Positions 1-4,039 of a DNA stretch of 5,167 nucleotides are shown here, in pieces; positions within the stretch are counted from its first letter, which is position 1, and every line of letters starts with the position of its first letter. A model generated the notes under the pieces. It was not told where the DNA came from, searched no databases, and worked only from the letters and a program-made list of their open reading frames with translations. This DNA is from PALSA-505 sp035308365. GTDB lineage: Bacteria > Actinomycetota > Actinomycetes > Streptosporangiales > Streptosporangiaceae. The position numbers and the translations under genes were made by a program. The stretch lies in assembly GCA_035308365.1 (NCBI GenBank), contig DATGGU010000080.1, positions 1 to 5,167 of the forward strand, written 5' to 3'.

Positions 1-48
1 AAGTCCCATCGTTGGCGTTGCTTCTGTACGGCGTTACATGACCGGGTG

Positions 49-56
49 TATATAAC
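49..56 (+). promoter_or_regulatory. possible -10 element upstream of the methyltransferase gene
   Basis: TATATAAC is a conspicuous AT-only patch in a very GC-rich background. TATAAC at 51-56 matches five of six positions of the TATAAT consensus. No convincing -35 hexamer lies at the usual spacing: GTTACA at 33-38 is only 12 bp away and TTGCTT at 18-23 is 27 bp away. If it is used, transcription would start near 63 and leave a leader of about 110 nt before the methyltransferase start. The call rests on base composition and a partial consensus only. Confidence 0.3.
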
Positions 57-70
57 AGAGCGAACGGCTC

Positions 71-126
71 GGACATGCCGAACGCTCCGAACGTGTCCCC
101 CGCACACGCTCTGTCGGGGCCGTGTG
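71..126 (+). other. cluster of inverted repeats in the methyltransferase leader
   Basis: Three complementary arm pairs can be read. GGACATG (71-77) pairs with CGTGTCC (92-98) with one G-U. CCCCG (98-102) pairs with CGGGG (115-119). CACACG (103-108) pairs with CGTGTG (121-126). The last two interleave (5' arm, 5' arm, 3' arm, 3' arm), which is the geometry of an H-type pseudoknot or of two alternative hairpins. The hexamer CGAACG also occurs three times, at 61, 79 and 88. In GC-rich DNA short stems of this size arise easily by chance, so folding is inferred and not demonstrated. It matches no riboswitch class I can recognise. Confidence 0.3.
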
Positions 127-133
127 ATGAACA

Positions 134-156
134 GCACCGTGCATTTCGCATGGTGC
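134..156 (+). promoter_or_regulatory. 9-bp hairpin just upstream of the ribosome binding site
   Basis: GCACCGTGC (134-142) and GCATGGTGC (148-156) form a nine-pair stem with a single G-U wobble and a five-base loop ATTTC. It ends four bases before the AGGGAGG ribosome binding site, so folding could influence translation of the methyltransferase. At the DNA level it could also be a protein-binding palindrome. It is not followed by a T-run, so I do not read it as an intrinsic terminator. Confidence 0.4.
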
Positions 157-160
157 GGTG

Positions 161-167
161 AGGGAGG
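161..167 (+). promoter_or_regulatory. Shine-Dalgarno site that decides the methyltransferase start
   Basis: AGGGAGG ends five bases before the GTG at 173-175, a normal spacing. The in-frame GTG at 158 lies upstream of this site and has no such motif in front of it. I therefore place the start at 173. Confidence 0.6.
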
Positions 168-172
168 CGCTG

Positions 173-1129
173 GTGGCTGGAGAGCAGGGGCAGCGGGCTG
201 CTGAACAGAAGCCCCCGGCTGCTGAACAGGAGCCGCGGACTGCTGAGCGTGAGCCGCAGACCGCCATGCACGAACCGCAGGGTGACATGCACGAACTGCG
301 GGGTGACATGCCCGGACCGTGGGCTGCCGATCAGGACAAGACGGTGCCGAAGGTCGACGCGACCACGCCGCATCCGGCCCGGGTATATGACTACTGGCTC
401 GGCGGCAAGGACAACTTCGCGATAGACCGGGAACTGGCCCAGGTGATGATCGACGCCTATCCGGGCGTCATCGTCGGCGTTAGAACCCAGCGCGCATTCC
501 TCGGTCGCGCGGTGCGTTACCTGGTGAACGAGGCAGGCATCCGGCAGTTCCTCGACATCGGCACCGGGCTGCCTGCCGCGGACAACACCCACGAGGTCGC
601 CCAGCGGGCCGCCCCCGAATCGCGGATCGTCTACGTTGACAACGATCCGATGGTGCTTGCGCACGCCCGCGCCCTGCTCACGAGCACCAGGCAGGGCGCG
701 ACCGCCTACATCGACGCTGACCTGCGCGATGTCGAAGCGATCCGGTACGAGGCTGAGGCGACGCTGGATTTCAGCAAGCCGATTGCCGTCGTGCTGCTCG
801 GCATCATGCAGTTCATTGACGACCGCGAGCGGCCGCAGTCGATCATCGACGCCTTGATGGGGGCAACCGTCCCCGGCAGTCATCTGGTGCTCGGCCAGCC
901 GGCCAAGGACGTCTCGGAGGCTGCGGCCGAAGCTGGGGCACGGGTGCTCGCGCAGATGGGCAAGGGCCCGGGCGGCATCAGAACGCGCGCCCAGATCCTG
1001 CGCTTCTTCGACGGCCTAGAGATGGTCGAGCCCGGACTGGTCCAGTTGCCGCACTGGCGCCCCGATCCGGACGACGAGCCGTTCACCGAACCCGTGCCGT
1101 TCTGGGCCGGCGTCGCACGCAAGCCCTGA
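173..1129 (+). CDS. DUF574-type SAM-dependent methyltransferase with repetitive N-terminal extension
   Basis: Predicted soluble class I methyltransferase of the actinobacterial DUF574 (Methyltransf_19) family. The family binds S-adenosylmethionine, but the acceptor substrate is not known to me. The product is 318 aa from GTG 173 (323 aa from GTG 158). Numbered from GTG 158, the family signature HPARVYDYWLGGKDNF is at 72-87. The glycine-rich SAM motif FLDIGTGLP is at 131-139, the acidic strand YVDNDP that should contact the ribose is at 159-164, DADLRD is at 186-191, and the C-terminal hallmark RFFDGLEMVEPGLV is at 282-295. Family members usually begin shortly before the HPAR motif. Here about 50 extra residues precede it, built of seven degenerate heptapeptides (codons 197-343). 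The gene runs in the same direction as hemY but is separated from it by 250 bp that include a possible terminator, so co-transcription is uncertain. The methyltransferase fold is secure; the role is unknown. Confidence 0.9.
   Translation: MAGEQGQRAAEQKPPAAEQEPRTAEREPQTAMHEPQGDMHELRGDMPGPWAADQDKTVPKVDATTPHPARVYDYWLGGKDNFAIDRELAQVMIDAYPGVIVGVRTQRAFLGRAVRYLVNEAGIRQFLDIGTGLPAADNTHEVAQRAAPESRIVYVDNDPMVLAHARALLTSTRQGATAYIDADLRDVEAIRYEAEATLDFSKPIAVVLLGIMQFIDDRERPQSIIDALMGATVPGSHLVLGQPAKDVSEAAAEAGARVLAQMGKGPGGIRTRAQILRFFDGLEMVEPGLVQLPHWRPDPDDEPFTEPVPFWAGVARKP
197..343 (+). repeat. seven degenerate 21-bp tandem repeats encoding heptapeptides
   Basis: In-frame units of 21 bp start at 197, 218, 239, 260, 281, 302 and 323. 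They encode AAEQKPP, AAEQEPR, TAEREPQ, TAMHEPQ, GDMHELR, GDMPGPW and AADQDKT. The second to fourth share an x-A-x-x-E-P-x pattern, and the fifth and sixth share GDM. The charged, Pro-rich composition suggests a flexible tail on the methyltransferase. The drift between units indicates an old expansion. Confidence 0.75.
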
Positions 1130-1142
1130 CCCGCCGCCACAG

Positions 1143-1164
1143 CGACCGGTGCCGCCACCGGCCG
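1143..1164 (+). terminator. possible terminator hairpin after the methyltransferase
   Basis: CCGGTG (1146-1151) and CACCGG (1156-1161) form a perfect 6-bp stem with loop CCGC. After an A-C mismatch, C1143-G1164 and G1144-C1163 extend it by two pairs. It begins 13 bp after the stop codon. No T-run follows, so it would be a weak terminator or an RNA 3'-end stabiliser of the kind often seen in actinomycetes. Confidence 0.35.
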
Positions 1165-1220
1165 GGCGGGCGAGCGGTCTCGGTAGGGCGGCGCGGTCCT
1201 GGCCGGACGGCGGGTCCGGT

Positions 1221-1250
1221 GGAGCGGCGTGGCTGGCGGAGCGGCGTGGC
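1221..1250. repeat. 13-bp direct duplication with 17-bp period
   Basis: GGAGCGGCGTGGC occurs at 1221-1233 and again at 1238-1250, separated by TGGC. It lies in the non-coding gap before hemY. The period is not a multiple of three, which argues against this stretch being translated. I see no motif suggesting a function. Confidence 0.7.
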
Positions 1251-1285
1251 ACCCGGCCCGCGAGGATGCTGGCTGAGCGGGTGCG

Positions 1286-1370
1286 GTCTCTGGTCAGGCA
1301 GCGGAGCCCGGCTGGCAGGTCAGGCAGCGCAGGCCGCCTGGCAGGTCAGGCAGCGCAGGCCGCCTGGCAG
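1286..1370. repeat. 26-bp tandem repeats immediately upstream of hemY
   Basis: Two identical 26-bp units occupy 1312-1337 and 1338-1363. A degenerate unit precedes them at 1286-1311 (19 of 26 positions identical), and a 7-bp partial unit follows at 1364-1370. Each perfect unit ends in or runs into the inverted repeat CAGGC-C-GCCTG, at 1330-1340 and 1356-1366. The array stops 9 bp before the hemY ATG. The 26-bp period would change reading frame in each copy, so this is very likely non-coding. Whether it is an operator, an RNA element or a replication-slippage product cannot be told from the sequence. I see no clear promoter hexamers in 1130-1379. Confidence 0.85.
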
Positions 1371-1379
1371 ACTGGGCGC

Positions 1380-2963
1380 ATGACCGAACCTTCGCCGCGC
1401 CCGCACGTCGCGATCATCGGCGGCGGCATAGCCGGCCTTGCGGCCGCGTACTTCCTGCGCGAATCTCCGGTGTCGGTCACCGTCTTCGAGGGGTCGTCGC
1501 GGCTGGGCGGCAAGCTCAGGGTGTCCAGCGTGGCCGGGGTGGCCGTGGACGAGGGCGCCGAGGCGCTGCTGGCCCGCCGGCCGGAGGGCACCGGCCTGAT
1601 CCATGCGGTCGGGCTGGCCGATCAGCTTGAGACCCCCGGCACCACTTCGGCCCGGATCTGGAGCCGTGGCACGTTCCGCGAGTTGCCCGGACGGCAGTTC
1701 ATGGGGGTGCCGTCCGACCTCGGTGAGCTGGCCCGGGTGGGCCTGCTGTCCGGCGAAGGCCTGACCAGGGCCAGACTCGACGCAGAACTGCCGCCCAGCC
1801 CGCTGGACGGCGATGTTTCGGTCGCCAGCTACGTCTCGGCGCGATTCGGCCAGGAACTGGTCGACCGGCTGGTGGATCCGCTGCTCGGCGGTGTCTATGC
1901 AGGCCGCAGTGAGGAGCTGTCGTTCGAGGCCACGCTGCCCGCCCTGGCCGCGGCGGCACGGCGGCATCGCTCCCTGGCCGACGCGGCGGCCGGACTGCTC
2001 CCGCCCGCGCTGTCCGAACCGCCCGCGCCGTCGCCGCCCGCTGCCCGCCGCCCGCCGCCGGTCTTCACCACGCTCTCTGGTGGGCTGGGCCTGCTGCCCG
2101 CTGCGGTTGCCGCCGCGTCCGGCGCGCGCGTCCGCACCAATTGCATGATTAGGGCGATAAAAAAACTCCCGAACGGATGGGGGCTGGAGTCGGGCCCGGC
2201 CAGTGAACCTGAGTTCATCGAGGCCGACGCGGTCATCCTTGCTGTGCCGGCCAGCCCGGCCAGCAAGCTGCTATCCGACGTGGCTCGCGGCGCCGCTGCG
2301 GCCCTGGCCGAGATCCGCTATGCGAGCATGGCGATCGTCACGCTGGCCTACCCGCAGGCCGCGGTTGGCGCCGCCGCCCTCACCGGCAGCGGCTACCTGG
2401 TGCCCGCCGTGGACGGCCGGGCGGTCAAGGCCGTCACGTTCAGCACCGTGAAGTGGCCGCACCTGCTGGCGCAGGGGAATGGGCACACCGCACGGGCCGG
2501 GTACGGGCCGGGCAGTGCGCGCGGGTACGGGCCGGGCAGCGTGGCTGGGTATGAGCCGGGCAGAGGAGGCGGGAACCGGCCGGGCAACGTGACCGGGCAG
2601 ACGCGCCCGGACAGGGACGCCATGCACATCGTTCGCTGCTCGATCGGCCGGATCGGTGAAGAGGCGATCCTGCAGCGGGACGACGCGGATCTGGCCGCCC
2701 TGGCCGCGGCCGAGTTCACTGCGGCGACCGGGGTCACCGGGCCGCCCGCGCAGACCAGGGTCACCCGCTGGGGCGGGTCGCTCCCGCAGTACACGGTCGG
2801 GCACCTGGACCGGGTGGCCCGGATCCGGGCGGCGGTCGAGGCCCAGCCCGGCCTGGCCGTCTGCGGCGCCGCCTACGACGGTCTTGGCATCCCGGCCTGC
2901 ATAGCGAGCGCCCACGCTGCGGCCGCCCAGGTGACCGCTCAGCTGACCGCCCTGAGGCGCTGA
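1380..2963 (+). CDS. hemY: coproporphyrinogen III oxidase (HemY/CgoX), enlarged
   Basis: FAD-dependent oxidase of the coproporphyrin-dependent haem pathway, also called cgoX or hemG in some annotations. It converts coproporphyrinogen III to coproporphyrin III with O2 and is normally a peripheral or soluble enzyme. The product is 527 aa from ATG 1380. The dinucleotide-binding motif is at residues 12-21 (IGGGIAGLAA region), Glu37 in VTVFEGSSRLGGK would bind the ribose, and VDEGAEALL follows at 56-64. The C-terminal FAD motif GLAVCGAAYDGLGIPACI is at 491-508. The open frame extends upstream to 1149, but the FAD fold begins right after ATG 1380 and the upstream codons are repeat DNA with a period not divisible by three. 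No good Shine-Dalgarno site precedes the ATG. The protein is about 50 residues longer than usual (about 470 aa), because of a Pro/Ala-rich stretch at 205-227 and octapeptide repeats at 366-405. hemQ follows 118 bp downstream. Confidence 0.93.
   Translation: MTEPSPRPHVAIIGGGIAGLAAAYFLRESPVSVTVFEGSSRLGGKLRVSSVAGVAVDEGAEALLARRPEGTGLIHAVGLADQLETPGTTSARIWSRGTFRELPGRQFMGVPSDLGELARVGLLSGEGLTRARLDAELPPSPLDGDVSVASYVSARFGQELVDRLVDPLLGGVYAGRSEELSFEATLPALAAAARRHRSLADAAAGLLPPALSEPPAPSPPAARRPPPVFTTLSGGLGLLPAAVAAASGARVRTNCMIRAIKKLPNGWGLESGPASEPEFIEADAVILAVPASPASKLLSDVARGAAAALAEIRYASMAIVTLAYPQAAVGAAALTGSGYLVPAVDGRAVKAVTFSTVKWPHLLAQGNGHTARAGYGPGSARGYGPGSVAGYEPGRGGGNRPGNVTGQTRPDRDAMHIVRCSIGRIGEEAILQRDDADLAALAAAEFTAATGVTGPPAQTRVTRWGGSLPQYTVGHLDRVARIRAAVEAQPGLAVCGAAYDGLGIPACIASAHAAAAQVTAQLTALRR
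1995..2060 (+). other. Pro/Ala-rich low-complexity segment within hemY
   Basis: CCG/GCC-rich codons encode residues 206-227, a run dominated by Pro and Ala (LLPPALSEPPAPSPPAARR then PPP), directly before the conserved VFTTLSGGLG segment. Related enzymes pass from the preceding helix to this strand with a shorter linker, so I read it as an expanded flexible loop. Skewed GC composition alone could produce it. Confidence 0.5.
2475..2594 (+). repeat. 24-bp tandem repeats encoding glycine-rich octapeptides inside hemY
   Basis: In-frame 24-bp units at 2499, 2523, 2547 and 2571 encode GYGPGSAR, GYGPGSVA, GYEPGRGG and GNRPGNVT. A more distant unit at 2475 encodes GNGHTARA. The block sits between the conserved FSTVKWPHLL strand and IVRCSIGRIGEE, which are only a few residues apart in most relatives. 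It is therefore probably a surface-loop insertion that tolerates repeat expansion. The reading frame and both flanking conserved blocks are intact. Confidence 0.85.
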
Positions 2964-3081
2964 TCGCGGGCGCCCGGCCCACAGGGGAAGACGGCGGAGG
3001 CACCGCTGGTCATCGCACAGATGACGGACACGGACCGGGGCCGTGGTATGGCCAGTGCGGGCGATGACCGACAATGGGGTC

Positions 3082-3879
3082 ATGACCAGCAACGACCACC
3101 AGGCGACGGCCGGTGAGGCGGTCCGGGGCGACGGGACAGTTGAGCACGGGCGCGCAGAGACGACAGGAAAGCTGCGGGCACGCGAGCTCAACGAGCTGAT
3201 CCGCTACACCATGTGGTCGGTGTTCCGGGTGAAGGAACCCGGTGCGCTGGACGCGGCCGGGGAGCAGACCAGCAGCGGGCGGGCCGGGCTCGCCACCGAG
3301 GTCAGCGAGCTGTGCCAGCAGGCCACCGGCAAGGGCGTGGTCACCCGCGGCTGCTACGACGTGCAGGGGCTGCGGGCGGATGCCGACTACATGTTCTGGT
3401 GGGTCGGGCCGTCGGCCGACGACCTGCAGGAGATGTACGCCAGGTTCCGCCGGACCGGTCTTGGCCGGGCCAGCGAGCCGGTGTGGTCGGTGATGGCGCT
3501 GCACCGGCCGGCCGAATTCAACAAGAGCCACATCCCGGCGTTCCTGGCCGAGGAGGAGCCGCGCGGCTACGTGAGCGTGTACCCGTTCGTACGGTCCTAC
3601 GAGTGGTATCTGCTCGGCGACGCCGAGCGCCGGGAGATGCTGGTCGAGCACGGGATGATGGCCCGCGAGTACCCGGACGTCAGGGCCAACACCGTCGCCT
3701 GTTTCGCGCTGAACGACTACGAGTGGATCCTCGCGTTCGAGGCCGACGAGTTGCACCGGATCGTGGATCTCATGCGTCACCTGCGTGGCGCCAAGGCGCG
3801 GCTGCACACCAGGGCCGAGATCCCCTTCTACACCGGCAGGCGCAAGCCGGTCCATGAGCTGCTCGCAGCCCTGCCGTAA
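3082..3879 (+). CDS. hemQ: coproheme decarboxylase (HemQ/ChdC)
   Basis: Last enzyme of the coproporphyrin-dependent haem pathway. It uses peroxide to decarboxylate two propionates of iron-coproporphyrin III, giving haem b in the cytoplasm, and belongs to the chlorite-dismutase-like fold. The product is 265 aa from ATG 3082. Conserved blocks are ELNELIRYTMWSVF near the N-terminus, GLRADADYMFWW, the YPFVRSYEWYLL catalytic strand, NDYEWILAFE and the C-terminal FYTGRR. Tyr167 (YPF), His190 (VEHG) and His150 (KSHIP) are spaced 23 and 17 residues apart. This equals the spacing of Tyr135, His158 and His118 in the Corynebacterium diphtheriae enzyme, that is, the catalytic Tyr, proximal haem ligand and distal His of the actinobacterial clade. 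ATG 3064 (MTDNG) and GTG 3043 are alternative starts. I chose 3082 because about 29 residues already precede the conserved core. No start has a clear Shine-Dalgarno site. Probably an operon with hemY. Confidence 0.95.
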   Translation: MTSNDHQATAGEAVRGDGTVEHGRAETTGKLRARELNELIRYTMWSVFRVKEPGALDAAGEQTSSGRAGLATEVSELCQQATGKGVVTRGCYDVQGLRADADYMFWWVGPSADDLQEMYARFRRTGLGRASEPVWSVMALHRPAEFNKSHIPAFLAEEEPRGYVSVYPFVRSYEWYLLGDAERREMLVEHGMMAREYPDVRANTVACFALNDYEWILAFEADELHRIVDLMRHLRGAKARLHTRAEIPFYTGRRKPVHELLAALP

Positions 3880-3931
3880 GATTGAGGCTTGTTCAGAACC
3901 CCTGGTGTCCGGCCAGTCACCACAGCTCACA

Positions 3932-3961
3932 ACCTGGTGCCAGGTCTGCTGGGCTGGTTTT
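3932..3961 (+). terminator. possible terminator after hemQ
   Basis: ACCTGG (3932-3937) and CCAGGT (3940-3945) form a palindrome that would fold with a four-base loop after opening the central pair. TTTT follows at 3958-3961, 12 bases after the stem, which is further than usual. CACCA (3918-3922) can compete for TGGTG (3935-3939), and CCTGGTG also occurs at 3901-3907. It is located 50-80 bp past the hemQ stop, where a terminator for the haem genes would be expected. The evidence is weak. Confidence 0.3.
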
Positions 3962-3973
3962 GAATAAGTCTCG

Positions 3974-4003
3974 TTGAAGGCTGCCCGCTGGCACGGGTTT
4001 TAT
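3974..4003 (+). promoter_or_regulatory. possible promoter of the regulator gene
   Basis: TTGAAG (3974-3979) and TTTTAT (3998-4003) each match four of six positions of the -35 and -10 consensus and are 18 bp apart. Transcription would start near 4010, giving a leader of about 30 nt before ATG 4040. This spacing and position fit a housekeeping-sigma promoter. The same bases can also be read as an RNA structure, and the two readings exclude each other. Confidence 0.35.
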
Positions 4004-4019
4004 CAACGGGCAGCGCCCG
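3980..4019 (+). other. overlapping inverted repeats upstream of the regulator
   Basis: The 8-bp arms GCTGCCCG (3980-3987) and CGGGCAGC (4007-4014) are perfectly complementary. CCCG (3984-3987) can instead pair with CGGG (3994-3997), directly followed by TTTTAT. CGGGC (4007-4011) can instead pair with GCCCG (4015-4019) over a three-base loop. GTTGA (3973-3977) and TCAAC (4003-4007) are also complementary. The result is a set of mutually exclusive hairpins ending 8 bases before the ribosome binding site. As DNA, the 8-bp inverted repeat could equally be an operator for autoregulation. Confidence 0.4.
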
Positions 4020-4027
4020 GGAAAGCC

Positions 4028-4033
4028 AGGTGG
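4028..4033 (+). promoter_or_regulatory. Shine-Dalgarno site that decides the regulator start
   Basis: AGGTGG ends six bases before ATG 4040. The in-frame TTG at 3974 has no comparable motif, and the family-like sequence MGLRLHF begins at 4040, so this site fixes the start. Confidence 0.65.
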
Positions 4034-4039
4034 GACGGT

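Noticed and set aside
61..172. Known SAM or SAH riboswitch
   Set aside because: I could not find the conserved core sequences of those classes; only generic inverted repeats are visible.
34..309. Cys-rich minus-strand reading frame with repeating Cys-Ser-Ala pattern
   Set aside because: It is the complement of the 21-bp repeats of the methyltransferase and of its leader; the regular cysteines come from the repeat, and there is no ribosome binding site or family resemblance.
1286..1370. CRISPR array
   Set aside because: The units are directly adjacent with no unique spacers and are only 26 bp long in total.
1149..1379. Extension of hemY by 77 codons upstream of ATG 1380
   Set aside because: The extra residues match no HemY N-terminus, the DNA consists of 17-bp and 26-bp repeats that break frame, and the FAD motif starts right after ATG 1380.
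2967..2976. Palindrome CGGGCGCCCG after hemY as a terminator
   Set aside because: It has no loop and no T-run, and a palindrome of this kind is common by chance in DNA this GC-rich.
2271..3191. 306-codon minus-strand reading frame opposite the end of hemY
   Set aside because: It is Arg/Pro/Gly-rich with no motifs and spans the hemY-hemQ gap; explained by GC bias.
3213..3857. 214-codon plus-strand frame overlapping hemQ in another phase
   Set aside because: Low-complexity Arg/Ala/Gly composition; an out-of-phase shadow of hemQ.
3010..3930. 306-codon minus-strand reading frame opposite hemQ
   Set aside because: It mirrors hemQ, a gene with clear catalytic residues; long antisense frames are normal in DNA with GC-rich third positions.
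3974..4039. Upstream TTG start for the regulator
   Set aside because: No ribosome binding site, the extra 22 residues do not fit the family start, and ATG 4040 has AGGTGG at correct spacing.
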